Position numbers and translations under genes: made by a program. A stretch of 39,673 bases of DNA from an uncultured Rhodoplanes sp. (GTDB lineage Bacteria > Pseudomonadota > Alphaproteobacteria > Rhizobiales > Xanthobacteraceae), in NCBI GenBank assembly GCA_936924235.1, contig CAKZHN010000233.1, positions 1 through 39,673 of the forward strand, written 5' to 3'. The notes beneath the pieces are model-generated. The model did no database searches, had not been told where the DNA came from, and was given only the letters and a program-made list of their open reading frames with translations. This document shows, in pieces, positions 6,984 through 15,305 of this stretch (the stretch's first letter is position 1; each line of letters opens with the position of its first letter).

Positions 6984-8810
6984 GTGTCCCAGGATCGCGA
7001 CGCCCGCAGGCCCGTGTTTCGTTCGGCCGCTCCGTCTCAAGACGCCGACGTGTTCGGCACCGCGGACGTGTTCTCGACGCCTGCGGTGCGCGCGCCCGAG
7101 CGCGCCGTTGTGCGCGAAGCCGAGTTCGATCCTGCGCGCATCATGGCCTCGATCGGCGAGACGCCCTACGAGTGGAGCATCGAGTCCGACGTGCTCGCCT
7201 GGGGCGCGAACGCCACCGAGGTGCTGAACGTCAACAGCCTTGCGGCGATCTCCAGCGGCCGCAACTACGCCAAGCTGCTCGCCGCCGACACGGCGGGCCG
7301 CTTCGACGTCGTGATGAAGTCGCAAGAGCGCGACGGCGGCACCGGCGTGCCGTATCAGCTGCAATATGCGCTGCAGCCGCCGGGCGCCGACAAGGCGCTC
7401 TGGATCGAGGACATCGGCCGCTGGTTCGCCGGTGCCGAAGGCAAGCCCGTCAAGGCGCACGGCGTGGTCCGCGTCATCAACGAGCGGCATGCCCAGGAAG
7501 AGCGGCTCACGTACTTGTCGCGCTTCGATGGCCTCACCGGCGAGATGAACCGCTTCCATCTCACTGAAGTTTTGCAGGCCACGCTCGATCAGTCGATCGC
7601 GCAGCGCGGCTCCTGCGGCTTCATGCTGGTGGCGGTCGACAACCTCGCCCGCATCAACGAGTCCTACGGCTTCGATGTCGCCGACGAGGCGATCGGCGCG
7701 GTGGCCAAGCGGCTGCGCGCCAAGATGCGCGGCGGCGACCAGCTCGGCCGCTTCTCCGGCAACAAGTTCGGCGTCATCCTCAACAACTGCACGCCCGAGG
7801 ACATGGAGAAGGCCGCGGAGCGGCTGATCGCCGGCGTCCGCGACGACGTCATTCGCACCGGCGCGGGTCCCGTTGCTCTTACGGTGACCATCGGCGGCGT
7901 CACCGCGCCGCGCCATGCGGCGAACGTGACGGAAATTCTCGCGCGCGCCCAGGAGACGCTCGACCGCGCCAAGGCCAAGCGGCTCGGCTCGTTCCAGGTC
8001 TACCGGCCGAACATCGAGCGCGAGACGCTCCGCCGCGAGAACGTCCGCGCCGCCGACGAGATCGTCAACGCGCTGAACGAGCGGCGCATCCTGCTCGCCT
8101 TCGAGCCGGTGGCCGAGACGGTGTCGCGCCACACGGCTTACTACGAATGCCTGATGCGCATCCGCCGCGCCGACGGCTCGCTTGCGTCTGCGAGCACCGT
8201 GATCCCGATCGCCGAGCGGCTCGGGCTGGTGCGGCTCCTTGACCATCGGGTGCTCGAACTCCTGATCAGCGAGATGGCGGCGGTGCCGGCGCTCAAGGCC
8301 AGCGTCAACGTTTCGCCGGCCTCGATCACCGATCCGGACTGGTGGTCGACGCTCGGCGCGCTGCTGCGCTCCAATTCCGGCGTAGCCGAGCGGCTGATCG
8401 TCGAGATCACCGAATCGATGGCGATCCACGACGTCGATGACACGCGCGGCTTCGTGGCGCGCGTCAAGGATCTTGGTTGCAAGATCGCGATCGACGACTT
8501 CGGCTCGGGCTACACGTCGTTCCGCAATCTGCGCAAGCTCGGCGTCGACGTGCTCAAGATCGACGGCGCCTTCGTGCAGAACCTGATGCGCTCCGACGAC
8601 GATCGCTCCTTCGTGCGCTCGCTGGTCGATCTCGCCCGCAGGCTCGGGCTGAGCACGGTCGCCGAATGGGTGCAGGACGATGCGAGCGCGGCGCTGCTCA
8701 CCGAGTGGGGCTGCGATTATCTGCAGGGCGTGTTGATCGGCCTCGCCTCGGTCGAGCGGCCCTGGGGCGACACCGTCAAGGTCGACCGGCGCAGGACAGT
8801 GCGCGAATAA
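6984..8810 (+). CDS. PAS-GGDEF-EAL protein with degenerate GGDEF motif
   Basis: This 608-residue cytoplasmic protein belongs to the cyclic-di-GMP signalling superfamily. A PAS-like fold (about 55-165, from PYEWSIESDVLAW) precedes a GGDEF domain (170-340) whose active-site loop reads FSGNKF (257-262) instead of GGDEF, so it is very unlikely to make c-di-GMP. The EAL domain (350-600) has ECL at 388-390, VNVSP (Asn442), EITE (474-477), DDFGSGY (504-510), KIDG (Lys525) and QG (581-582). Most metal and catalytic residues are kept, but the late AEGVE motif reads AEWVQ, with Gln564 replacing its second Glu. It may be a phosphodiesterase gated by a dead GGDEF domain, or a c-di-GMP receptor. The GTG start has AAAGG nine nt upstream. 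Confidence 0.9.
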   Translation: MSQDRDARRPVFRSAAPSQDADVFGTADVFSTPAVRAPERAVVREAEFDPARIMASIGETPYEWSIESDVLAWGANATEVLNVNSLAAISSGRNYAKLLAADTAGRFDVVMKSQERDGGTGVPYQLQYALQPPGADKALWIEDIGRWFAGAEGKPVKAHGVVRVINERHAQEERLTYLSRFDGLTGEMNRFHLTEVLQATLDQSIAQRGSCGFMLVAVDNLARINESYGFDVADEAIGAVAKRLRAKMRGGDQLGRFSGNKFGVILNNCTPEDMEKAAERLIAGVRDDVIRTGAGPVALTVTIGGVTAPRHAANVTEILARAQETLDRAKAKRLGSFQVYRPNIERETLRRENVRAADEIVNALNERRILLAFEPVAETVSRHTAYYECLMRIRRADGSLASASTVIPIAERLGLVRLLDHRVLELLISEMAAVPALKASVNVSPASITDPDWWSTLGALLRSNSGVAERLIVEITESMAIHDVDDTRGFVARVKDLGCKIAIDDFGSGYTSFRNLRKLGVDVLKIDGAFVQNLMRSDDDRSFVRSLVDLARRLGLSTVAEWVQDDASAALLTEWGCDYLQGVLIGLASVERPWGDTVKVDRRRTVRE

Positions 8811-8896
8811 CTGTGTGCGAGTGACCTCGCGCACGTAACTTCACGCGCGCATCACGGCCGCGTTAGCGGTTTCAGCAAGGCACTGCGACATTTCGT

Positions 8897-8913
8897 CCGC
8901 GCGAAAAGCGCGG
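8897..8913. repeat. Short hairpin upstream of the Do protease gene
   Basis: CCGCGC, a 5-nt GAAAA loop and GCGCGG form a compact stem between the GGDEF-EAL stop and the protease start. It has no T-run, so it is not a convincing terminator. It could be part of the protease leader. Confidence 0.3.
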
Positions 8914-9033
8914 CTTCGGCGCGTCCATGAACAAGGATTAATGCCAGCGCCAGCCCTCCGTAAGGGTGCGGTCCCTATGTCGTCTGCAACGGCGCCGCAC
9001 TGGCGCTTCGCAACGATCATGGAGACTGAACTC

Positions 9034-10572
9034 ATGGCCAACAAACTTCCCACCAAGGTGCGCTCGTTGTTTTCCAAGCGCCGTCTCGTTCTGCTCGCAT
9101 CCGTCGCAGCCATCGGCGCCGGCGTGATGCTGGCCGGTCCGTCCTATCCGCCGCTGTCGATGAACGGCACGCCGGCGCATGCCGACGTCGCGTCGGCTCA
9201 GGCCCAGCCCGGCTTCGCTGATCTGATCGACAAGGTGAAGCCCGCCGTCATCTCGGTGCGGGTCAAGATCGAGGACCAGGACGCCACCAACGGCAGCGGC
9301 TTGAGCAGCGAGGAGCAGGGCGGCGACAATCAGGGCGACAACCAGGGCCTGCAGCGCTTCTTCCGCCAGTTCGGAATGCCGGACGGCCAGAATATGCCGA
9401 ACTTCCGCTCCATGCCGCGCCATCGGACCATCACCGGCCAGGGCTCGGGCTTCTTCATCTCGGCTGACGGCTACGCGGTGACCAACTTCCACGTGGTCGA
9501 TCACGCCAAGACGGTCCAGATCCAGACCGATGCCGGCAAGACCTACACCGCCAAGGTCGTGGGCTCGGACCAGAAGACCGATCTGGCGCTGATCAAGGTC
9601 GACGGCGACAACTCGTTCCCGTTCGTCCAGCTCTCCGACAAGCAGCCTCGCGTCGGCGACTGGGTGATTGCGGTCGGCAATCCGTTCGGCCTCGCCGGCA
9701 CCGCGACCGCGGGCATCGTCTCGGCGCGTGGCCGCGACATCGGCGCGGGTCCGTATGACGACTTCATCCAGATCGACGCGCCGATCAACAAGGGCAACTC
9801 CGGCGGCCCGGCCTTCAACACCGACGGCAAGGTGATCGCCGTCAACACCGCGATCTATTCGCCGTCCGGCGGCTCGGTCGGCATCGGCTTCGGCATCCCG
9901 GCCGACACCGTGAAGACCGTCGTGGCCAAGCTCAAGGACAAGGGCTACGTCGAGCGCGGCTGGATCGGCGTGCAGGTGCAGCCGGTCAACGAGAACATCG
10001 CCGAGAGCCTCGGGATGCGTAACGCCGAAGGCGCGCTGGTCGACGAGGTGCAGGACGGCGGCCCCGCCGCCAAGGCTGGCCTCAAGGCGGGCGACGTCAT
10101 CACCGCGATCAACAGCGATGCGGTCCATGACTCCCGCGACCTTGCCAAGAAGATCGGTGCGATGTCGCCCGGCGCCAAGGTGGCGCTGAATGTGATCCGC
10201 GACGGCCAGCACAAGAACCTGTCGCTGTCGCTCGAGCAGATGCCGAATGACAAGCAGGCGAAGGCCGACAACATGAAGGACGATGCGGGCGCGCCGCATC
10301 TCGGCCTCAGCCTCGCTCCGGCGAGCCAGGTGGCGGGCGCCGATGCCCAGGGTCTGGTCGTCACCGGCGTGGAGTCGGACAGCGCCGCGGCCGAGCAGGG
10401 CCTCAAGGCCGGCGACGTCATCCTCAGCGTGGGCGGCAAGACCGTGTCGAGCGTGAGCGAGGTGCGGAAGGTTCTGGCCGACGCCCACAAGGAGGGCCGC
10501 ACCAACGTGCTGATGCGCGTGAAGTCCGGCAATGCGACGCGGTTCGTCGCGCTGCCGCTGCACACCGCCTGA
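9034..10572 (+). CDS. Do/DegP-family periplasmic serine protease
   Basis: This 512-residue envelope quality-control protease/chaperone acts in the periplasm. It opens with a basic region and a hydrophobic segment (18-35), then PAHA-D near residue 50, fitting a signal peptide or anchor. The trypsin-like triad is His153 in TNFHVVDH, Asp183 in KTDLALIKV and Ser256 in GNSGGP. Two PDZ domains follow (about 305-395 and 415-505). A Gln/Asn/Gly-rich loop at 95-125 matches the long LA loop of DegP-type enzymes. I choose the ATG at 9034 because GGAG lies 9 nt before it; an in-frame ATG at 8941 would put 31 polar residues before the signal sequence. The gene ends in a strong terminator. Confidence 0.93.
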   Translation: MANKLPTKVRSLFSKRRLVLLASVAAIGAGVMLAGPSYPPLSMNGTPAHADVASAQAQPGFADLIDKVKPAVISVRVKIEDQDATNGSGLSSEEQGGDNQGDNQGLQRFFRQFGMPDGQNMPNFRSMPRHRTITGQGSGFFISADGYAVTNFHVVDHAKTVQIQTDAGKTYTAKVVGSDQKTDLALIKVDGDNSFPFVQLSDKQPRVGDWVIAVGNPFGLAGTATAGIVSARGRDIGAGPYDDFIQIDAPINKGNSGGPAFNTDGKVIAVNTAIYSPSGGSVGIGFGIPADTVKTVVAKLKDKGYVERGWIGVQVQPVNENIAESLGMRNAEGALVDEVQDGGPAAKAGLKAGDVITAINSDAVHDSRDLAKKIGAMSPGAKVALNVIRDGQHKNLSLSLEQMPNDKQAKADNMKDDAGAPHLGLSLAPASQVAGADAQGLVVTGVESDSAAAEQGLKAGDVILSVGGKTVSSVSEVRKVLADAHKEGRTNVLMRVKSGNATRFVALPLHTA

Positions 10573-10594
10573 CGCGCAGGGACCAAGTGAGGGC

Positions 10595-10629
10595 GTGCCG
10601 CCCGAACTGTCGGTCTCCTCGGGCGGCAC
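10595..10629 (+). terminator. Perfect 11-bp stem after the Do protease
   Basis: GTGCCGCCCGA at 10595-10605 pairs perfectly with TCGGGCGGCAC at 10619-10629 around a 13-nt loop, starting 22 nt after the stop codon. It is followed by AAACTC rather than a T-run, so it may help stabilise the mRNA 3' end or pause polymerase ahead of the next hairpin. Confidence 0.5.
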
Positions 10630-10636
10630 AAACTCA

Positions 10637-10667
10637 GGGGACGGGCGATGAGCCCGTCCCCGCTTTT
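10637..10667 (+). terminator. Rho-independent terminator of the Do protease gene
   Basis: GGGGACGGGC at 10637-10646 pairs with GCCCGTCCCC at 10652-10661 across a 5-nt loop and is followed by GCTTTTA. This is a classic intrinsic terminator for the plus-strand protease. Confidence 0.8.
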
Positions 10668-10703
10668 ATGTCTATCGATATCAACTGAACCAGCGGTCGC
10701 CGA

Positions 10704-10758
10704 GGCCGGGCATAGCCGTCCAAAGGACGGCGTCGCTTCGCTCGCCTATGTCCCGGCC
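10704..10758. repeat. REP-like palindrome, long form
   Basis: GGCCGGG-CATAG at 10704-10715 pairs with CTATG-T-CCCGGCC at 10746-10758, enclosing an inner CCGTCC/GGACGG stem (10716-10730). It sits between the protease terminators and phaR. The outer GGCCGGG/CCCGGCC arms resemble the 30-nt repeats described elsewhere in this window. Confidence 0.55.
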
Positions 10759-10785
10759 ATCAACGCCTTACTGTGCCGCCAAGAC

Positions 10786-10815
10786 GTGGATGCCCGGCAC
10801 AAGGCCGGGCATGAC
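10786..10815. repeat. 30-nt REP-like element (identical copy at 37859-37888)
   Basis: The core ATGCCCGGC/GCCGGGCAT (10790-10812) surrounds an ACAAG loop and is flanked by GTGG and GAC. Read on the other strand it is identical over all 30 bases to 37859-37888. It lies in the 3' region of phaR, which is transcribed toward it. Confidence 0.7.
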
Positions 10816-10854
10816 GTCGGAGTTTGATGCAGCCGCCTGGAGAAAGCCCGAGGG

Positions 10855-11454
10855 CTATTCGCCCTTGTCGCCCATGCGGTCGAGACGCTTCTGCATCTCT
10901 TCCATCTGCCGCTTCAGATCGTTGATGTCGTCGCCGCCGCCCGAGGGCTTCGCTTCCTTCTCGGGTTCGGCCCCGCCCGCGCTGCCCTGGCCGCCTTGCC
11001 GCGCGAACGGCGCGAACATCGCGAAGGTGCGCTCGAACATCTCCATGTTCCGCCGCACCTGGTCTTCCATGGCGCCGAAGCCGCCCATGCCGAAGGCCTG
11101 GGAGATCTGCTCGCGGAACTTGGATTGCTCCTTGGTCAGCGAGTCGATCGACACTTCGAGATAACGCGGCACCAGCATCTGCATGCTGTCGCCGTAGAAG
11201 CGGATGAGCTGGCGCAGGAAATTGATGGGCAGCAGGTTCTGCCCGCCTTCCTTGTTCTCCTGCTCGAAGATGATCTGGGTCAGCACCGAACGGGTGATGT
11301 CTTCATTGGTCTTGGCGTCATAGACCACAAAATCCTCGCCGGCCTTCACCATGGAGGCGAGGTCTTCCAGCGTCACGTAGGTGCTGGTTCCGGTGTTGTA
11401 GAGACGCCGGTTGGCGTATTTCTTGATGATCACCGGCTCTTCCGACTTGGCCAT
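10855..11454 (-). CDS. phaR: Polyhydroxyalkanoate synthesis repressor PhaR
   Basis: This 199-residue DNA-binding regulator represses phasin and PHA genes and is released when it binds nascent PHA granules. The N-terminal PHB/PHA accumulation regulator domain opens with IIKKYANRRLYNTGTSTYVTL (split across residues 9-29). The second domain, around 70-115, carries LLPINFLRQLIRFYGDSMQ. The C-terminal third is rich in Met, Gly and Glu and ends in a predicted coiled coil (DINDLKRQMEEMQKRLDRM). GAGG lies 5 nt before the ATG. It diverges from phaA across 274 nt, the standard alphaproteobacterial phaR-phaAB arrangement. Confidence 0.95.
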   Translation of the reverse strand: MAKSEEPVIIKKYANRRLYNTGTSTYVTLEDLASMVKAGEDFVVYDAKTNEDITRSVLTQIIFEQENKEGGQNLLPINFLRQLIRFYGDSMQMLVPRYLEVSIDSLTKEQSKFREQISQAFGMGGFGAMEDQVRRNMEMFERTFAMFAPFARQGGQGSAGGAEPEKEAKPSGGGDDINDLKRQMEEMQKRLDRMGDKGE

Positions 11455-11612
11455 TTGTCCTCGCTCACGCTGTCCCCGGACCCGCGCGACTGGCGGGCCT
11501 ACCCCGGAACAAGGCTAAGCGGTTTCCCGGCGGCGGGCCACTTATTTGTGCAGTGCCCGACATCCTAGATGCCCGGAAAGAGGCCGCAAATACGACCATA
11601 GCCGCAGCCTTT

Positions 11613-11628
11613 CTTGCGTTGCCGCAAG
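11613..11628. promoter_or_regulatory. Candidate PhaR operator in the phaR-phaA gap
   Basis: CTTGCG and CGCAAG form a perfect 6-bp inverted repeat around TTGC, about 100 nt before phaA and 160 nt before phaR. PhaR of Paracoccus is known to bind TGC/GCA-containing inverted sequences, so a regulatory site is plausible. Short GC-rich palindromes also arise by chance at this base composition. Confidence 0.3.
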
Positions 11629-11728
11629 GACGGGCTCATATGGACAGCCTAGGGTTTGATCGGTATCGAAGAACGAGGCCAGCGCCGGGCGGCGGGCGGC
11701 CTTTATCGAGGAAAATGGGAGAGGTCAC

Positions 11729-12907
11729 ATGAAGGACGATATCGTTATCGTCAGCGCGGCCCGCACCCCGGTTGGTGCTTTCAGCGGGGCGTTGTCCAGC
11801 CTGCCGGCCCACGAACTGGGCAAGGTCGCGATCCAGGAGGCGCTGAAGCGCGCCGGGGTCGAAGGCGGCAAGGTATCCGAGGTCATCATGGGGCAGATCC
11901 TGACCGCCGGTCAGGGCCAGAACCCCGCCCGCCAGGCCTCGATCGCGGCCGGCATCCCGGTCGAAAGCCCCGCCTGGGGCGTGAACCAGCTCTGCGGCTC
12001 CGGGCTGCGGGCGGTCGCGCTCGGCTATCAGGCCATCCTCAACGGCGACAGCGACATCGTGGTCGCCGGCGGCCAGGAGTCGATGAGCATGGCGCCGCAC
12101 TGCCAGCATCTGCGCAACGGCGTGAAGATGGGCAACGTCGAGCTGGTCGACACCATGATCAAGGACGGCCTGTGGGATGCCTTCAACGGCTATCACATGG
12201 GCACCACCGCCGAGAACGTCGCGAAGAAGTGGCAGATCACCCGGCAGCAACAGGACGAGTTCGCGGTGAAGTCGCAGAACAAGGCCGAGGCCGCGATGAA
12301 GGCCGGCAAGTTCAAGGACGAGATCGCGCCGGTGACCATCAAGTCGCGCAAGGGCGACGTCGTGGTCGACACCGACGAGTATCCGAAGGCGGGCGTGACG
12401 CTCGACTCCATCGCCAAGCTCCGCCCGGCCTTCGACAAGGAAGGCTCCGTGACCGCGGCCAACGCCTCGGGCATCAATGACGGCGCCGCTGCCGTGGTGC
12501 TGATGAAGGCGTCGGAAGCCGCCAAGCTCGGCAAGACGCCGCTCGCCCGCATCGTGTCGTGGGCCCATGCCGGCGTCGATCCGGCGATCATGGGAACCGG
12601 CCCGATCCCGGCGTCGCGTGCGGCGCTGCAGAAGGCCGGCTGGAAGATCGACGACCTCGACCTGATCGAGGCCAACGAGGCGTTCGCGGCGCAGGCCTGT
12701 GCGGTGAACAAGGACCTCGGCTGGAACACCGACAAGGTCAACGTCAACGGCGGCGCGATCGCGATCGGTCATCCGATCGGCGCCTCGGGCGCGCGCGTCC
12801 TCGTGACGCTGCTGCACGAGATGGGCAAGCGGAATTCGAAGAAGGGCCTTGCCACGCTTTGCATCGGCGGCGGAATGGGGATCGCCATGTGCGTGGAGCG
12901 CGGCTAG
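11729..12907 (+). CDS. phaA: Acetyl-CoA C-acetyltransferase (beta-ketothiolase)
   Basis: This 392-residue cytoplasmic biosynthetic thiolase condenses two acetyl-CoA to acetoacetyl-CoA, the first step of polyhydroxybutyrate synthesis. The catalytic set is Cys89 (NQLCGSG), His348 (AIGHPIGASG) and Cys378 (TLCIGGGMG). Length and all three positions equal those of the well-studied Zoogloea ramigera enzyme. GGGAGAGG lies just before the ATG. phaB follows after 152 nt, separated by a hairpin with a T-run, so the two genes may be partly uncoupled. A role in ketone-body or butyrate metabolism is also possible, but neighbouring phaR and phaB favour PHB synthesis. Confidence 0.97.
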   Translation: MKDDIVIVSAARTPVGAFSGALSSLPAHELGKVAIQEALKRAGVEGGKVSEVIMGQILTAGQGQNPARQASIAAGIPVESPAWGVNQLCGSGLRAVALGYQAILNGDSDIVVAGGQESMSMAPHCQHLRNGVKMGNVELVDTMIKDGLWDAFNGYHMGTTAENVAKKWQITRQQQDEFAVKSQNKAEAAMKAGKFKDEIAPVTIKSRKGDVVVDTDEYPKAGVTLDSIAKLRPAFDKEGSVTAANASGINDGAAAVVLMKASEAAKLGKTPLARIVSWAHAGVDPAIMGTGPIPASRAALQKAGWKIDDLDLIEANEAFAAQACAVNKDLGWNTDKVNVNGGAIAIGHPIGASGARVLVTLLHEMGKRNSKKGLATLCIGGGMGIAMCVERG

Positions 12908-12940
12908 ACGCGCGACCTTTTCGCACTGCATCAAAATGCG

Positions 12941-12975
12941 CGATGGCCGGGTTCGTCCCGGCCATCGATTTTTTG
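12941..12975 (+). terminator. Rho-independent terminator between phaA and phaB
   Basis: CGATGGCCGGG at 12941-12951 pairs perfectly with CCCGGCCATCG at 12957-12967 around TTCGT and is followed by ATTTTTTG. It is 33 nt after the phaA stop. Its sequence resembles the REP-like family of the window, suggesting a repeat serving as terminator. It implies attenuation or a separate promoter for phaB. Confidence 0.8.
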
Positions 12976-13059
12976 TGATGGCTCAAACCGCTTCGCGCGT
13001 TTTGAAAACATGTTCTAAGCTTGCCCCCGAGGGGAATGTAAAAACGAGGAGGAACTTCA

Positions 13060-13785
13060 ATGGCACGCGTAGCGGTGGTGACCGGCGGCACACGCGGTAT
13101 CGGTGCGGCGATCTCGAAGGCGCTGAAGGCTGCGGGTTACAAGGTCGCGGCCAACTACGCCGGCAACGACGAGGCGGCGCAGAAGTTCAAGGCCGAGACC
13201 GGCATCAACGTCTACAAGTGGGACGTGTCGTCGTTCGAGGCGTGCGCGGCGGGCCTCAAGCAGGTCGAGGCGGACCTGGGCCCTATCGAGGTGGTGATCA
13301 ACAACGCCGGCATCACCCGCGACGCACCGCTGCATCGGATGAAGCCGGAGCAGTGGGCCCAGGTGGTCAACACCAATCTCGGCTCACTGTTCAACATGTG
13401 CCGCAACGTCATCGAGGGCATGCGCGAGCGCAAGTTCGGCCGCATCGTCAACATCTCCTCGATCAACGGTCAGAAGGGCCAATTTGGCCAGGCCAACTAT
13501 TCGGCTTCCAAGGCCGGCGAGATCGGCTTCACCAAGGCATTGGCGCAGGAGAGTGCAAAACTCGGTATCACCGTAAACGCGGTTGCGCCGGGCTATATCA
13601 ACACCGAGATGGTCCAGGCAGTGCCGAAGGACGTGCTGGAAAAAAGCATCCTGCCGATGATTCCGATCGGCCGCTTGGGTGAGCCCGAGGAGATCGCGCG
13701 CTGCGTGGTGTTCCTGGCCTCCGACGATGCCGGCCTGATCACCGGCGCGACGCTGACCGCGAACGGCGGGCAGTATTTCACTTGA
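13060..13785 (+). CDS. phaB: Acetoacetyl-CoA reductase
   Basis: This 241-residue short-chain dehydrogenase reduces acetoacetyl-CoA to (R)-3-hydroxybutyryl-CoA with NADPH, supplying monomer to PHA synthase. The cofactor motif TGGTRGIG is at residues 8-15 and NNAG at 81-84. The catalytic Ser134, Tyr147 and Lys151 lie in NISSINGQKGQFGQANYSASK (131-151, quoted in part by these residues). The SSINGQKGQFGQ stretch is typical of PhaB rather than FabG. GAGGAGG precedes the ATG by a normal distance. phaC, the polymerase, is not in this window. Confidence 0.95.
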   Translation: MARVAVVTGGTRGIGAAISKALKAAGYKVAANYAGNDEAAQKFKAETGINVYKWDVSSFEACAAGLKQVEADLGPIEVVINNAGITRDAPLHRMKPEQWAQVVNTNLGSLFNMCRNVIEGMRERKFGRIVNISSINGQKGQFGQANYSASKAGEIGFTKALAQESAKLGITVNAVAPGYINTEMVQAVPKDVLEKSILPMIPIGRLGEPEEIARCVVFLASDDAGLITGATLTANGGQYFT

Positions 13786-13788
13786 TGT

Positions 13789-14211
13789 TCAGCCGGGCTC
13801 CCAGCCTTTAGGGGCAAGCTCGAAGCCCTCGAATTGAAAGCCCGGCGCAACCGTGCAGCCGACCAGGGTCCAGTCGCCGAGCGTCCCGGCCGCCTGCCAC
13901 GCCCGCGCCGGCACCACGGCCTGCGGCCGCTCGCCCAGCGCCAGATCCGGCCCGAGCCGCAGTGCTTGCGTGCCGACACCGTGGTTGATCAGCAATTCAA
14001 TCGGGCTGCCGGCATGCCAGTGCCAGGCTTCGGCGGCGTCGACGCGGTGCCAGTGCGAGCGCTCGCCGCGCTTGAGCAGGAAGTAGATCGCGGTCGAGGC
14101 CGCGCGTTTGCCGTCGACGGTCTCCCTGTCGCGAAACGTCTCGCGATAGTGTCCGCCTTCCGGATGCGGTTTCAGATCGAGCAGGCGGATCACGTCTTCG
14201 GCGGATAGCAA
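13789..14211 (-). CDS. DUF985 (cupin_5) family protein
   Basis: This 140-residue beta-barrel cupin belongs to DUF985. It opens with the family pattern LDLKPHPEGGHYRETFR (11-27), followed by STAIYFLLKRGERSHWHRVDAAEAWHWH, which supplies likely metal-binding histidines. The family's biochemical role is not settled. Its start overlaps the end of epmB by 22 nt on the same strand, so translation is probably coupled. It converges with phaB with only 3 nt between stops. Confidence 0.88.
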   Translation of the reverse strand: MLSAEDVIRLLDLKPHPEGGHYRETFRDRETVDGKRAASTAIYFLLKRGERSHWHRVDAAEAWHWHAGSPIELLINHGVGTQALRLGPDLALGERPQAVVPARAWQAAGTLGDWTLVGCTVAPGFQFEGFELAPKGWEPG

Positions 14212-15242
14212 TGCGATGCTCCGTTGAAGTCCTCGACGTGCCAGCCGCCCGCGGCATCACGTGCAAGATAATTCGGGCCGATCGGCGACTTGCCGTGGCC
14301 GCCCGGAATGTCGAGCACGTATTCGGGCTGGCACAGCCCCGAATAGCGGCCGCGCAGTTCGCGCATCAGCGTTTGGCCCTGCGCGATCGACGTGCGCAGG
14401 TGCGATGTGCCGGGCGCGAGATCGCCGTGATGCAGGTAGTACGGCTTGATGCGGCATTCGACGAGCGTGCGCAGCAGCGCGCCGAGCGTCTGCGGATCGT
14501 CGTTGACGCCCTTGAGCAGCACCGACTGGCTCAGCATCGGAATGCCCGCATCGATGAAGCGGTCGCAGGCCTCGCGCGCCGCGTCAGTCAATTCGCGGGC
14601 GTGGTTGGCGTGCAGCACGACGTAGGTGGCCTTGCCTTTGATCTTCAGCGCCTTGACCAGCGCGGGCGTGATGCGCGACGGCTCGGCGACCGGCACGCGC
14701 GTGTGGACGCGCACCACCTTGACGTGGTCGATCGCGGCGAGCCGCGTCATCACGTCCTTGAGACGGCGCGGGGAGAGCACCAGCGGATCGCCGCCGGTGA
14801 GGATGACCTCCCAGATCTCCGGATGCGTGGCGATGTAGCAGAGCGCCGCGTCGAGTTGTTCGGCCGTGAGCGGCTCGGCGCCGGGGCCGACCATCTCGCG
14901 GCGAAAGCAGAAGCGGCAATAGACCGCGCAGACATGCGTGAGCTTGAGCAGCACCCGGTCCGGATAGCGATGCACGATGCCGGGCAGCGCACTGTGTACG
15001 TCATCGCCGATCGGATCGGCGCGTTCCTCGGGCGTGGTGACGAGTTCGGCCGCGCCGGGCACGAACTGCCGTGCGATCGGATCGGCCGCATCGGTGCGAT
15101 CGATCAACTCGGCCATCGCGGGCGTGATGGCGACCGCGTACTGCGCCGCGACCTGTTCCAGCGCGGCGCGTTGCTCGGCGCCGGTGAGGCCTGCAGCCTC
15201 CACGTCCGACAATTGACGAAGTGTTTTCGGGGCGACGTTCAT
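14190..15242 (-). CDS. epmB: EF-P lysine 2,3-aminomutase (EpmB/KamA-like)
   Basis: This 350-residue radical-SAM, PLP-dependent enzyme converts (S)-alpha-lysine to (R)-beta-lysine, which EpmA attaches to elongation factor P. The iron-sulfur motif CAVYCRFC has Cys105, Cys109 and Cys112. TGGDPL at 149-154 is a conserved radical-SAM/LAM segment. The PLP lysine is probably Lys318 in DIPGGHGKSPI. Length matches EpmB (about 340) rather than the larger clostridial lysine aminomutases, and epmA and efp lie within 3 kb. Between it and epmA is a TctC-type gene, so the two modifying genes may not share one transcript. It overlaps the downstream DUF985 gene. Confidence 0.92.
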   Translation of the reverse strand: MNVAPKTLRQLSDVEAAGLTGAEQRAALEQVAAQYAVAITPAMAELIDRTDAADPIARQFVPGAAELVTTPEERADPIGDDVHSALPGIVHRYPDRVLLKLTHVCAVYCRFCFRREMVGPGAEPLTAEQLDAALCYIATHPEIWEVILTGGDPLVLSPRRLKDVMTRLAAIDHVKVVRVHTRVPVAEPSRITPALVKALKIKGKATYVVLHANHARELTDAAREACDRFIDAGIPMLSQSVLLKGVNDDPQTLGALLRTLVECRIKPYYLHHGDLAPGTSHLRTSIAQGQTLMRELRGRYSGLCQPEYVLDIPGGHGKSPIGPNYLARDAAGGWHVEDFNGASHCYPPKT

Positions 15243-15305
15243 GGCGCAAGCCTTGGTTTGCTTGCGCCTATGTGCGCCCTCGGGCGCCGTACGTCCAGGG
15301 TGGCC

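Noticed and set aside
6912..8834. 640-codon minus-strand frame antisense to the GGDEF-EAL gene
   Set aside because: Composition typical of an antisense shadow; the sense strand has a full PAS-GGDEF-EAL protein.
8941..9033. Upstream ATG adding 31 residues to the Do protease
   Set aside because: It would place a polar stretch in front of the signal peptide, its AAGGA is only 3 nt away, and the ATG at 9034 has a well-placed GGAG.
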